The position numbers and the translations under genes were made by a program. 64,000 nt of DNA, from contig NC_068569.1 of NCBI RefSeq assembly GCF_025698545.1, positions 9,052,001 to 9,116,000 of the forward strand, given 5' to 3'. The notes under the pieces are model-generated. The model was not told the origin of the DNA. It saw only the letters and a list, made by a program, of their open reading frames with translations, and searched no databases. The stretch comes from Gossypium raimondii (taxonomy: Eukaryota; Streptophyta; Magnoliopsida; Malvales; Malvaceae). Position 1 is the stretch's first letter. Every line of letters starts with the position of its first letter. Below, in pieces: positions 34,320-46,766 of the stretch.

Positions 34320-35300
34320 ATGATGATGAAGGGGGCGGCATTGGCGGCTGATATAAAGAGGAACCTTGGGGTGATTAAGGAAAGGGTGTTGGAGAAACTG
34401 GCTGCTGCTGCAGTCCCTGCCGATGCTTTGGAGAATGCTAGGCATTTCTTGGAGAGTGTGGTGAGGGATGTTACGGTTGCTGCTCAGGGTCTTACCAAGG
34501 ATGCTTTGCACCGTATCAAGACTCATCTTGTTGATATTCTTCCTTCACTTTCCCCTGCCATTACTAGAAAGGTAGGTTACTTTCTCTTCCTCTCTACACT
34601 CTTCTTGATTACTGTTAGGACTAGGGTGTTCAAAGGGTGAGACTTGAGTTACATATAATAAGCTTTAGCTTCACATGTATGATTAATCTTGTTCAGCGGA
34701 AGGGACTTTCTCATTTATTAGTAGCCAGCTTTTATCTACTTGTTAGTAAAAAAGTGTTGAAATTAAATAAGGACCAACAAAAAAAGAAGATAAAAATCAG
34801 ATTCTTTTGAACATCCTGCATACAGAAAATTATTACATAGCTTGAGACCAGAAATGCACTTTAGCTATTTTTATCCTAGTAAAGTGCAGTGTTGCTTCCT
34901 CAAGCAATATAAACTCTTAAACTGCGTAACCAATAATCGAACTGCCTACTCTACTGGACCTGTTTTAGCACATGAACTTTGAGCCTGTAAGTTATGTTGT
35001 CAGTCCTTTATGATACATGTATGATTAGTTCTTCTTTACTCTTTCTTCTCCTTTATGATGGCTTGGAACTACAAGACTGGTAATTTTTTAGCCTTAACTT
35101 ATAATTGGCATCATCATTGGTGATTTAAGCAGCTGGTGGATGATGCCGAGAAGGAAGCTAACGAAGAACACGAAAGCGAAGGGGAACAACAAGAAGGAGA
35201 AGAGGCAAGGCAAGATGAGCATCAACTTAGCGGGAAGTCCACGTTTGTGTCACCGGCGTCTTCTCTGTTTGCTTTAATCAAACCATTATCCAGGCTTTGA
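34320..35300 (+). CDS. Small conserved-looking plant protein, function unknown
   Basis: Exons 34320-34571 and 35133-35300 join in phase 0 across a 561-bp GT-AG intron and give 139 residues. Three ATG codons in a row open it (MMMKGAALAADIKRNLG); I take the first. Exon 1 codes a helical, Ala/Val/Leu-rich region (VLEKLAAAAVPADALENARH and VAAQGLTKDALHRIKTHLVD). Exon 2 codes an acidic Glu/Gln-rich stretch (EKEANEEHESEGEQQEGEEA) and a hydrophobic C-terminus ending ALIKPLSRL. No signal peptide or clear membrane span. The acceptor AAGCAG allows an alternative start of exon 2 at 35130 (one extra Gln). AAATAAA at 35353-35359 is a likely polyadenylation signal. I do not recognise the family; codon pattern and clean splicing make it a real gene. 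Confidence 0.75.
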
Positions 35301-35359
35301 AGATTATATAGGAAAGTCTAACATACTCGTTTTGTCTACATTTTGCTTCCAAGAAATAA

Positions 35360-35995
35360 AGTTTAGAGAGCATACACAGTCGAATCTCTAACTGAATAAT
35401 GGAAAATCAATCCATGTAAAGAAGATAAAGTTATGTGAGAAGCAAGCATTTTTTATAGTTTCTTTACTGCCGTCTTGGATGTTCTTTCTTTTGCTTTGCA
35501 TCTTAGGTAATGATGGTCAAATTCATAAAACGTAACCTAACCCATGGATTTATAGGAAATCTGATGATGATATGAGATATCATGTTCAGGCAAGTAGAGT
35601 TCATATCAACTAAAGCAAGATTCCCTTACAACTGGCTAAGGCTTTTCTTCTTGCATTTGAATTTTCAGTCTTTACAGAACTAGTGAGCACTTATTGTGGC
35701 GCTAACTGAAGGTACAAGGCATGTTGCATCTCAGTTTTTTAAGGTTTTATTCAGTCCACCGTATATGTGGGTGTACAAAAACAATATTTGCAACTAAACT
35801 TAGGGAAGATGATGAAACTCAATGATTGCCTACATTGATTAAAATAATTCATTGAACAATGTGCGTCAAAAATATCAATTTGTATAAAAAAAATTTCTGA
35901 AGTAATTATCATCTCCCTTTATACAAGCATAAATATCTATTTAGATATTTACATTGCTTAACAATAAACATCTTCAAATAATCACAACTCTTTAT
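35360..35995. other. Spacer between the small gene and the retrotransposon
   Basis: About 630 bases holding the tail of the gene's 3' region and then AT-rich sequence up to the TTTAT target site at 35991-35995. No other feature. Confidence 0.4.
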
Positions 35996-38407
35996 TGTAA
36001 TACCCAATTTTTGACCCGGGCCCAACTAAGCCTAAAGCCCAAACCCATTACAAGCCCAAGTCATTAACCCAAATACCTGACCCACTAGCCTAAAATAAAA
36101 AAAATGAACAGCAGAAACATTTGGCAATAAGCAGCAGATCGGCATCACCCTCGCCCCCACGTTGCAGCAACCGTCTTCACGCATGATCGCATAGCAACTG
36201 CCCACGTTCTCCAACGCCCACAGCGGCAACAAGCCATGAACCACGAATAAAAATAATGGCAGAGAGGACGACAAAGGGGGGGGAGAGTTTTTTTCGATAG
36301 TTTCTTTCTCCGTTGTTTCGGCTATATAAAGCCAAATCAAATCTGTAAAAGGGTTACACAGACATATATTGAAAAATACTGAAATACGAAAGAAAAGAAT
36401 CAGGAAAAAAACAAATTTTTGAAGGTGATTTGTTCTTTCCAAGTTTTTTTTACTGTTTCTTTTTTTTGTCTCATCTTTTTCTTTTGTATTTTACTTCGTT
36501 TTTTTGAGAAAGAAAACGAAAAGTAAAAGAAAGGGAGGAGATTCTTACCAGCAGAGGCGCGCCATCGGTATCGTTTGCTTCATTTGTCCAAATCAAAGTT
36601 AAAAGGGAGGGGGTTTTGGCGTGAGGAGTTGGGAAGAAGATGAAACAATTTTTGAAGCTGCTGCAGAATAGCTTTAAATTTGAGATTGAAATGGGTTTTA
36701 AGCACTTATGGGTTATTTATGCTTTTAATCCTCTCATGTTTTCATTATTTCAAAACCACTGTTTTTGCTATTTTCAAATTTTTCCCTAAAACATTAAATT
36801 TGTTTGATTTTAATCCAGTGCTGCACAGCACTTTGGGAGAAGAGGGATTAATTTCCCTTTTGACCCTTCATGTTGCCGGCATTTTGCAAATTCATCCTCT
36901 ATTTTAATTTGATTTGGTGTTGTTAATTTTGTTTTGATTCTAATTTAGTCCATTGTATTTGCTTTTACAAATTAGATTAAATATTAGTTTGTTAATACTA
37001 TTATTGTTATTAAGTTGCTGTTATCTTTGTTATTATATTATATATTACTATTATTATTATATTACTTATTATTATTATTATTATTATAATAATATATATT
37101 TATGCGCATATGTATCTTATTTTATATATATATATTTTATTTTATTTTATTTTATTAATATATATACATTTTTTATTTTTTATTATTATATTTATGCATA
37201 TATACGCATATGTTTGTTTTATTATAATATATATGTATATATTTTAAATGTTTTTAAATGAATACACATACATATTCTATTATTATTTTATTTTCTTAGT
37301 TTTTACATACATACGTACATACATTATTATTTGATAATATTTATACATTTTTCATATTTTTATAATCCTATATATATATTTCTTTCATAATGTGCATGTT
37401 TATACATTATTCAAATTATTATAAATATTTTTTGCATGTTTTATGTATATATTTTCATTTTTTTATAATTTACTAATATATTATATTTTTACTCTTTTTT
37501 TTTTGTAAATGTATGAATATACTTGATATGTATTTTATTATTGTTTTATTTTCATGACTTTTGTATTCATATATATGTATGCACTAACATTTTATAAAAC
37601 TTATGCATTTATTATTATTATTATTATTTTTATTTCATGGTCATATACATACTTGCAAAATTTACTTTTATACCATTTATATATATATATATATATCATA
37701 TACATGTATAATTTAAATTAAAATATTCGTTTCATGTTTCATTGACATTTTTAACACATTTTTTAACTACATTTTGATTTTGTCAAAATATTAAATTATT
37801 TTTTATGATTCAAAGATTTTCAAAATAAAAACGATATTCAAAGTTAGGGATTTTCGAGGAAAATTGAGCCCTAACGTATTGGGTTCCGATTTTCTTTGTT
37901 AATTCCAAATAACCGAGAATATTCATTATTTAAAATGTATAAACAAAAATCATTTTCGGGAATTCAATATGTTATGTCCTAACGCATTGGGCATGACATA
38001 TTGCTTTCTCGAAATGAAGATTTTCTTTGAAAATTTAATTAAAAAGCGATATTCAAAATTCGGGGATTTTGAGAAATTGTACCCTAACGTATTGGGTCTC
38101 AATTTCTTCGCATGACTTGAATAATTGATTATCCTTTTCAGATTTCAACATTTGAGTTTAACAAAATCTTTTTAATTTTCGACACTAAGACATTAAATAA
38201 TCAATTTGGTACCGATTTTTGGGCGTTACGAGGGTGCTAATCCTTCCTCGTGCGTAACTGACTCCGGAACTCGTTTTCTCAAATTTCTTAGACCAAATTG
38301 TTTTAAAGGTGAGCCGGTCACACCTAAATCACGGATCGGTGGCGACTCCAGTTTTTGTTTTTAAAGTCGACAACAAATTTTTTGTTTTCAAAAAAATGGT
38401 TTCGACA
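35996..38407 (+). repeat. 5' LTR of the Ty3/gypsy element
   Basis: 2412 bp, TG..CA ends. It includes a C-rich start (CCCAACTAAGCCTAAAGCCC), a very AT-rich middle with TA and TTA simple repeats, and three ACGTATTGGG/ACGCATTGGGC-type motifs near 37875-38100. Open frames within it (36032-36442 minus, 36953-37261 plus) are low-complexity artefacts. Confidence 0.92.
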
Positions 38408-38429
38408 GCTTGGCGACTCCACTGGGGAC
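38408..38429 (+). other. Primer binding site of the retrotransposon
   Basis: TTGGCGACTCCACTGGGGA starts two to three bases after the LTR end. This is the expected place for complementarity to a tRNA 3' end; in Ogre-type elements a tRNA-Arg primer is reported. I could not compare it with a tRNA. Confidence 0.65.
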
Positions 38430-39044
38430 CTTCGAGAGTCGAGCCATAAATTGATTATTTAGTGTCTTTTTGTCGAAAATTAAAGTTTTTTTAAAAAAAT
38501 CATAATTTTCCTTTGCATGCATTGATTTTCATTGTTTGCTTGTTTGGCTTAAGTCTGTTATCTTATTTGCATTTTGCATCTCATAACGTCGGTCATTTTT
38601 ACCCCTTTAGGTGGGAGTGAGAAGCTACTCCTTCGTGAGGTTTTCACCTCCATGCAGGATAGTGGATCACTTTCGGGATACATCTGTACTTATGTCTTCG
38701 TGAGATTTTCATCTCCGTGTAGCCATAGGGAAATGTATCCCCCTGAACTGAACTCGGTCTGTATGAGCCTATAATGGGTGAAGATCGAGGAATTTGCTGG
38801 TTCGGGTACCCTTGCTCTAGAAGCCAAACCTCATATAGTGAACTTTAGGAACTTACCCTAAGTAGAATTATACCAAACCCTAGTAGTTACCCAATTAGGT
38901 ATTTCATTATTTTCTGTTTGTTTTTATACTTGATACTGACTTGTTGTGTTTTGTTTTGACTGCATGACATTTTGATTGCATTGCATTTGCATCTTAGAAA
39001 AGAGATGTTGATTCAAGTTCGATTACTAACTTAGAAAGCTTGTC

Positions 39045-40485
39045 ATGGAATACGGATTTTTTGATAAAATGGAAGATAATACAGTTGCCCGAATATATCC
39101 CGAGAAACGCGAGAATGGCGATGGAAGAGTTCATGACTTTACTTCGTGGCTCGAGGTTCAAGCTGATTATTCGAGAGCTATCGACATTCCAACTTCCTTA
39201 AAGAAGTTGATAAGCCTTACGAGGATGGGTAGACGATGGATTGCAACTAAGGTTAAGCAAAAAGGAGTTAGTAGTGTTGTTCATTAAAAATTTACGATAT
39301 TTATCTTAAAACATACAGATGAAGTAAGAGGTCGATGTTTCTTGGAGTATGAGGGCGAGGCCGTATATGCATCCGTTTTTATGTAAAGAAGTTTGTCTTC
39401 TAGTGAAGTTTTTTAAATGGAATTGAATCAGAATCAACGTCTCTTTATACATTCATTTCATGCATTCGCATTACATGACATCATATGCATTAAAATCCAT
39501 TGAAAATGCCTAATTGAGTAAAATTATTTCAGTTAATTTGGAAAACCAACACCCTCACGGCACCCAAGCAAAGACTAGAGAAATGGACCAAAGGTTGGAG
39601 AAATTAGAGCAAATGCAAGTGAGGATGCAGGAGCAATTGACCAAATTTCAGCAAGATATTAGAGATCAGTTGTTAGAATTCCAAAGAAATATAATGTGCC
39701 AGTTAACCCAGTTATTGGCTAAAGGTTTAGAAAGAGGGAAGACCCCAGTGGTCCACTTTGGGGATTATAATGAGGACCCTACATATCCTTCAGGCTTCAC
39801 TCCAACAAATACCCAAGCACAACCAAATGCATATCCACAAAGGGTAATTGTTAACATCCAACCCCAATATCGCATCAAAGACCAAAGACGGTGAATTTCG
39901 GACCGCTCAGTTCACTCGATGGGCAATTTAACTAATCATGTTGTCATTGATGATCAAGCAGAAACAGAACAGGCGAGGGTGGAGTTCCTAAAATAGTTTG
40001 AAGATCGTTACAAACGGAAGGGGCGAGAGTGGAACTCTCAAATCAATACTACAAAGGCCCCAAGGAAGAAGGGGAATAATGGGGATAATGTAGGCAGATA
40101 TAACAAGGGTCACTCAAAACCAGTCACTGTGGGCCGGCCAAAGATAAAAATCACCAGCCGTCAGATCCCTTTAAAGCGAGAATCTTACACGAAGATAAAT
40201 ACGGAAGGACCTCAGTTCACGCCTATACCGATGTCATATAGCGAGCTATACCAAAGTTTATTTAATACACATGTGGTGTCTCCCTTCTATTTGAAACCAA
40301 TGTTGCCCCCATTTCCTAAATGGTCTAATACGAATGCTCAGTGTGAATACCATGCAGGAATTACGGGGCATTCGATAAAAAATTGCACCGCTTTCAAGAA
40401 ATTGGTTGAAAGGCTCATCAACATAGGCGTTGTCAGATTTGAGGATTCATCCAGTGCAAAAAATCCGCTACCCAATCATGACTGA
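39045..40485 (+). pseudogene. gag relic with zinc-knuckle-like motif
   Basis: Broken frames in order: MEYGFFDKMED..SLKKLISLTRMGRRWIATKV (39045-39287); a coiled-coil stretch DQRLEKLEQMQVRMQEQLTK with PTYPSGFTPT (about 39505-39891); and FTPIPMSYSELYQSLFNTHV, SPFYLKPMLPPFPKW and CEYHAGITGHSIKNC (about 40129-40485). The last is the CxxH..GH..NC knuckle characteristic of Tat/Ogre-group gag. Stops separate the pieces, so no full capsid protein can be made. Confidence 0.75.
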
Positions 40486-40934
40486 TAATGGGGTGAATAT
40501 GATGTATGATGAAGTGTTGAGAGGTGTTCACATCAATGCCATATATGAAGACACAATTGAAAATGGTCCTTTTTAGATATCTATCCTTATGAACTTGGGA
40601 GTGTCCTAAATAATCGGATTGTAGAAGAAATCTCTATAGTTTTTAGAACTTATTTAGAGTAATGTTCGGAACACACTTGTTGCTTTTAGCTTAGAGGCAA
40701 TAAGAATTCCTTTGTGAAATAGGCTCATGTCTGGACGTCGTTATTTTAATGAAATGCATCCTTGTGATCATTTTTGAACCAATATTGATTCGTTCTGTTT
40801 GAATAGTTATTCTTTCATTCTTTTGGATTTTCTTCCACATCATTCATTCATTCATAATCATATTGTATAGATAGTTCTTCATAAATTTATACATTCTTTT
40901 GTATATTCTTTGATATTTATTATGGGCCCCCAGA

Positions 40935-41245
40935 TATCAATGACATGAATGACACTGCTACAGATTTAGAATTTCTTTTTGAGCAAGACATGTGTTTAGA
41001 GAGATCTCATGACTTTGAAGATGACATAGATCGTAGCCTATTTCCAGACTTGTTGAGGATGGTAGAGCAAGAAGAGAACAAATTTTACCTCCTGAAGAGA
41101 CAATGGAGATTGTGACTTTAAGAGAACATGCATAACCGGAGAAACGAAGCAAGACCTTGTTAAGTTACTTCAAGAGTTCAAAGATGTCTTCGTATGGTTA
41201 TACCAGGATATGCCTAGGTTAAGCACTGATATTGTAATCTGAGCA
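40935..41245 (+). pseudogene. Start of pol, before the reverse transcriptase domain
   Basis: One frame reads INDMNDTATDLEFLFEQDMC and RSHDFEDDIDRSLFPDLLRM; after a shift it continues ETKQDLVKLLQEFKDVFVW and YQDMPRLSTDIV. This is the segment that normally leads into the reverse transcriptase. The next expected residues are missing, so a deletion junction lies close to 41245. Confidence 0.6.
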
Positions 41246-41306
41246 ATAGCACGTTAAAAATCTGCAGTATGTTCAGGATTCACATCGTGAACGATGCAGT
41301 TAGAAT

Positions 41307-42125
41307 TCTTTGTTGGGGCAATACCTTCTTCTCTAGCTTATCCCGTTGAAGTCAAGTTGTCATTTTTCTGTATTTTTGTTGGATTTCATCTTAATTGAAG
41401 AGGAAAATCTAAAATTTTCTCGTCATAGTTTTGCCCCAAAAGGTTCTATGAGAGAAACCTGATACCAAAGAAGATCTTTTGCATACAAAATGAAAGTGAA
41501 AGATCTTATGGGGAAGACCTTATCTGGAATAATATTGATTCTGATCGAAAGGGATGACCTGGACTTGCCTAATCCTATGAGTACAGATTCAGTTTAAAAA
41601 AAACAAAAAAACAAAAAAAACAAAAAAAGAGAAAAAATAGAAAAAAGAAAAAAAGAGAACAAAAAAGAACAAAAAACAAAAAACAAAAAGAAACAAAAAA
41701 ACCTCTATCGGGGCAATGTCTTTCTTTTTAGCTCATCACGGTTTTTCCATTGAGGTTAAAATTATTTCTCTTCGGGTATTGGCTGAGCTAAAGTAGGATG
41801 AAGATCCAATCTTGATAAGATCAGTTGAACTTAATTGAAGGAAATTGACTAAAAGTAATTCGTCACGGTCAGATGTACCAAAAACGGATAATGCGAGCTT
41901 ATAACAAAAAAGGTTCGTCCTAGAGAATTCCACGAAGGAGACCTGGTATTGAAAAAGATCATTCCTCTACAAAAAAGATTTAGAGAAAAATGAGTGCCAG
42001 ATTGGGAATGTCCTTATGTTGTAAAGAAGACATTTTTCGGAAGAGCACTGATCTTGAGTGAGATGGATAGTAAAAACTTGTCTAATCCTGTAAACTTAGA
42101 TTCAATCAAGAAATGCTTCGCTTAA
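41307..42125 (+). pseudogene. Two integrase C-terminal relics around an A-rich spacer
   Basis: GAIPSSLAYPVEVK (about 41310-41595) and a second, parallel segment with SIEVKIISLRVLAELK, then WYxKRSFLYKKDL and VDxDSxKNLSNP-like remains (about 41705-42125), resemble the GATPFSLVYG..EVE..LRVL tail of Tat-group integrases. Both have many stops. A 100-base A-rich tract (41596-41700) separates them. The central integrase catalytic domain is absent. Confidence 0.5.
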
Positions 42126-43509
42126 AGAAGGAGAGGACCAAGGTAAAAAATCTGCAAAGGGCACTTTGAGTCGCAAAAAAAAAACAAAAAAAAGGATGGG
42201 AAATGAAAAAGTGAAAAAATGAAAAATGGAAAAGTAAAAATGGAGAGGCTAAGGTGAAAACCCGCAAAGGGCACCTTAGACCAAAGGGGATTTGAGTTGA
42301 AAACCCAAAAAGGGCGGCTCAAATATTGATCAAAATTGGGCATGAGGTAATCAGAGCAGCTCAAATGTTGATTGGAATGGGGCATGCGGTGATCTTGCTA
42401 TGCCTGAATCAGCAGGAAAGGGTACGCGACATCTTGGGGCATCGACAGAGTAATGTAGATCTCCTAAACACATGTCAAACTCAAAATGGTCTTCAAGAAG
42501 TTTGTACAGAGAAGTTCAAGCTGCGACATCTGGGGCACCTCGTCTCCATACTATTTATTTTGAATTTGTTGTTCTTGAAATACTTCATTCTTTTCCAAGA
42601 CACGCATTCCCAATCAATTTCTTTGTTATCCTTCTTTACTATTTTTGATAATTTATTCATTTTGAGCTATGCTCAAAACTAACTTTATTCTTATCCATTG
42701 TTATGACCTTTTTGCAAGCATGTTGCATTGGAATAATGATTAATGGACTAATAAAACTTTCACAAGGGAAGTTTTGCATATTACTCTAGAAGTTTCTAAA
42801 CAATATAGGAGCCTGAAACAGGATTGTTGTTTAGAACGCACCAGGTTTGAAGGTGGGAAATCTAATAAGGAAGAGTCTGATTAAGACTATCTCTTTGGAT
42901 TTTGTTGTCAAAGGCATTGATTAAACAAAATGACAAGATGTCGTGTTGGTGATAAAGCTTCATTGAGCAAATAAGTAATGATCATCAGGCAATAGAAAGA
43001 GGTTATCTCGGAGAAGAGAGCCTTCATTTTTGCATGAGTCTTTGGTATGACACCTTGGGAACGGTGTAAGGAAGTAGAACGATTTAGGTCCTGTATCCTT
43101 GAATTGTGATAAGGAAGGGTTGAGGAAAAGCCACATATTTTTACCATTGGGTTACGGTGAAAAAATGATGGTACATTTTTACATCCCAGTGGATTAAACT
43201 TTGAGGTTTACAGTGGGGGCAACCTGATTGAATGTTTCTTCTGAAAAGCCAGCTGAGCAAGAGGGATTTGTAGAACGTCGGAGACAAAGCCTTAATAAAC
43301 TTTGAGCGGTGATAACCTAAGAAGGATCATTCTTGAAAAATATAGAATAAAATTCTGCATTCATGCAAATACTATTCACACCTGTCTAGTTAGGAGCATT
43401 GGATTCATTTTGATCATGCCATTAGGCATAATCAGGTTCATTATACATGTCATGTTTTACAGAGAACAAATCAGTGAAGGTTTTAGATCTTACCTTCTTG
43501 TATAGACAG
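42126..43509. other. Retrotransposon 3' non-coding region before the tandem array
   Basis: Degenerate sequence with recurring AAAACCCGCAAAGGGCACCTT and CTGCAAAGGGCACTTTGAG segments. It contains an A-rich stretch (42175-42240) and no supported protein. The open frame at 42326-42682 has no known domain. Confidence 0.45.
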
Positions 43510-44720
43510 CGAAGCAGATAAAAAATGGCAGATTTTACCTCCCTGTGGTTACAGTGGAGTACATTGAAGCCCTAATTCTACTTCCCTAGGCAGCAGTGGA
43601 ATAGATTAAAGATTTCAGATCTTGTCTCCCTAAGCGGTAGTGGGGCAGATCAAAGATGGTGAATTTTACCTCCCTGTGGTTACAGTGGAGTACATTGAAG
43701 CCGTAATTCTACTTCCCTAGGCAGCAGTGGAATAGATTAAAGATTTCAGATCTTGTCTCCCTAAGCGGTAGTGGGGCAGATCAAAGATGGTGAATTTTAC
43801 CTCCCTGTGGTTACAAAGTGAGTACATTGAAGCCGTAATTCTACTTCCCTAGGCAGCAGTGGAATAGATTAAAGATTTCAGATCTTGTCTCCCTAAGCGG
43901 TAGTGGGGCAGATCAAAGATGGTGAATTTTACCTCCCTGTGGTTACAGTGGAGTACATTGAAGCCAGTAATTCTATCTCCCTGGTTGGCAGTGGAATAGA
44001 TTGAAGATTTCAGATCTTATCTCCCTAGGAATTAGCAGAGCAGATCGAAGATGGCAGATTTTACCTCCTCGTGGTTACAGTGGAGTACATTGAAGCCGTA
44101 ATTCTATCTCCCTGGTTGGCAGTGGAATAGATTGAAGATTTCAGATCTTATCTCCTAGGAATTAGCGGAGCAGATCGAAGATGGCAGATTTTACCTCCTC
44201 GTGGTTACAGTGGAGTACATTGAAGCCGTAATTCTATCTCCCTGGTTGGCAGTGGAATAGATTGAAGATTTCAGATCTTATCTCCCTAGGAATTAGCGGA
44301 GCAGATCGAAGATGGCAGATTTTACCTCCTCGTGGTTACAGTGGAGTACATTGAAGCCGTAATTCTATCTCCCTGGTTGGCAGTGGAATAGATTGAAAAT
44401 TTCAAATCGTATCTCCCTAGGAATTAGCGGAGCATATCGAAGATGGCAGACTTTACCTCCCTGTGGTTACAGTGGAGTACATTGAAGCCGTAATTCTATC
44501 TCCCTGGTTGGCAGTGGAATAGATTGAAGATTTCAGATCTTATCTCCCTAGGAATTAGTGGAGCAGATCGAAGATGGCAGATTTTACCTCCCTGTGGTTA
44601 CAGTGGAGTACATTGAAGCCGTAATTCTATCTCCCTGGTTGGCAGTGGAATAGATTAAAGATTTCAGATCTTGTCTCCCTAAGCGGTAGTGGGACAGATC
44701 AAAGATGAGAGCAGATCGCA
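43510..44720 (+). repeat. Tandem array, nine copies of a ~131-bp unit, in the retrotransposon 3' region
   Basis: Each unit carries TTTTACCTCCCTGTGGTTAC, GTGGAGTACATTGAAGCC, GTAATTCTA, GCAGTGGAATAGATT and a TTTCAGATCTTRTCTCCC block. The GTACATTGAAGCC landmark recurs near 43558, 43690, 43821, 43952, 44081, 44212, 44345, 44474 and 44606, a spacing of 129-133. Two subfamilies exist: early copies with CTAAGCGGTAGTGGGGCAGATC and later ones with CTAGGAATTAGCGGAGCAGA. More degenerate relatives continue to about 44950. Confidence 0.92.
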
Positions 44721-45040
44721 TCAAATCTTATCTCTCTGAAATTGCAGTAGAGCAGATCGTACCAGACACATCTTTGAAGTTGCAGCAGAATAAGTTGAAG
44801 TTACGAGTCTTATCTCCCTGAAGTTATGGTGGAGCAGATTAGAGATTGCAAATTTTGTTCTTTTGAGAAGCTACAAGGTACAAGTCCCATCTCCTTGATG
44901 TTGCAGTGGAGTGGATTGAAGCACCGATTCCTATACCTCTGCAGACGCAGATGGTTGGAATGAGGCTACTTGAAGAGCGCCAAGGTTCAAGATGACCGGC
45001 AAAATTGGGCTTTTAGTCTTTGCTCGTTCTGTTACGATAA

Positions 45041-45058
45041 CGAGCAAAGAGGGGCAGC
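45041..45058 (+). other. Polypurine tract of the retrotransposon
   Basis: CGAGCAAAGAGGGGCAGC directly precedes the TG of the 3' LTR, the expected site for plus-strand DNA priming. Confidence 0.65.
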
Positions 45059-46722
45059 TGTAATACCCAATTTTTGACCCGAGCCCAACTAAGCCTAAAG
45101 CCCAAACCCATTACAAGCCCAAGTCATTAACCCAAATACGACCCACTAGCCTAAAATAAAAAAATGAACAATGAAACATTTGGCAATAAGCGGCAGATCA
45201 AGATCACCCTTGCCCCCACGTTGCGAAACTGTCTTCACGCATGATCGCATAGCAACTTCCCACGTTCTCCAACGCCCACACCGCAACAAGCCATGAACCA
45301 CGAATAAAAATAATGGCGAGAGGACGACAAAGGGGGAGAGGTTTTTTTCGATAGTTTCTTTCTCCGTTGTTTCGCTATATAAAGCCAAATCAAATCTGTA
45401 AAAGGGTTACACAGACATATATTGAAAAATACTGAAATACGAAAGAAAAGAATCAGGAAAAAAACAAATTTTTGAAGGTGATTTGTTCTTTCCATGTTTT
45501 TTTTACTGTTTCTTTTTTTTTGTCTCATCTTTTTCTTTTGTATTTTACTTCGTTTTTTGAGAAAGAAAACGAAAAGTAAAAGAAAGGAGGAGATTCTTAC
45601 CAGCAGAGGCGCCATCGGTATCGTTTGCTTCATTTGTCCAAATCAAAGTTAAAAGGGAGGGGGTTTTGGCGTGAGGAGTTGGGAAGAAGATGAAACAATT
45701 TTTGAAGCTGCTGCAGAATAGCTTTAAATTTGAGATTGAAATGGGTTTTAAGCACTTATGGGTTATTTATGCTTTTAATCCTCTCATGTTTTCATTATTT
45801 CAAAACCACTGTTTTTGCTATTTTCAAATTTTTCCCTAAAACATTAAATTTGTTTGATTTTAATCCAGTGCTGCACAGCACTTTGGGAGAAGAGGATTAA
45901 TTTCCTTTTGACCCTTCATGTTGCCGCATTTTGCAAATTCATCCTCTATTTTAATTTGATTTGGTGTTGTTAATTTTGTTTTGATTCTAATTTAGTCCAT
46001 TGTATTTGCTTTTACAAATTAGATTAAATATTAGTTTGTTAATACTATTATTGTTATTAAGTTGCTGTTATCTTTGTTATTATATTATATATTACTATTA
46101 TTATTATATTACTTATTATTATTATTATTATTATAATAATATATATTTATGCGCATATGTATCTTATTTTATATATATATATTTTATTTTATTTTATTTT
46201 TATTAATATATATACATTTTTTATTTTTTATTATTATATTTATGCATATATACGCATATGTTTGTTTTATTATAATATATATGTATATATTTTAAATGTT
46301 TTTAAATGAATACACATACATATTCTATTATTATTTTATTTTCTTAGTTTTTACATACATACGTACATACATTATTATTTGATAATATTTATACATTTTT
46401 CATATTTTATAATCCTATATATATATTTCTTTCATAATGTGCATGTTTATACATTATTCAAATTATTATAAATATTTTTTTGCATGTTTTTATGTATATA
46501 TTTTCATTTTTTTATAATTTACTAATATATTATATTTTTACTTTTTTTTTTTGTAAATGTATGAATATACTTGATATGTATTTTATTATTGTTTTATTTT
46601 CATGACTTTTGTATTCATATATATGTATGCACTAACATTTTATAAAACTTATGCATTTATTATTATTATTATTATTTTTATTTCATGGTCATATACATAC
46701 TTGCAAAATTTACTTTTATACC

Positions 46723-46766
<44 letters not shown>

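Noticed and set aside
36953-37261. Tyr/Ile-rich open frame in the LTR, repeated at 46000-46206
   Set aside because: Created by TTA/TA simple repeats; no start context or family, and inside LTRs.
43510-44720. CRISPR or coding repeat interpretation of the 131-bp array
   Set aside because: The whole unit repeats, there are no spacers and no open frame spans it; it is retrotransposon 3' tandem repeat DNA.
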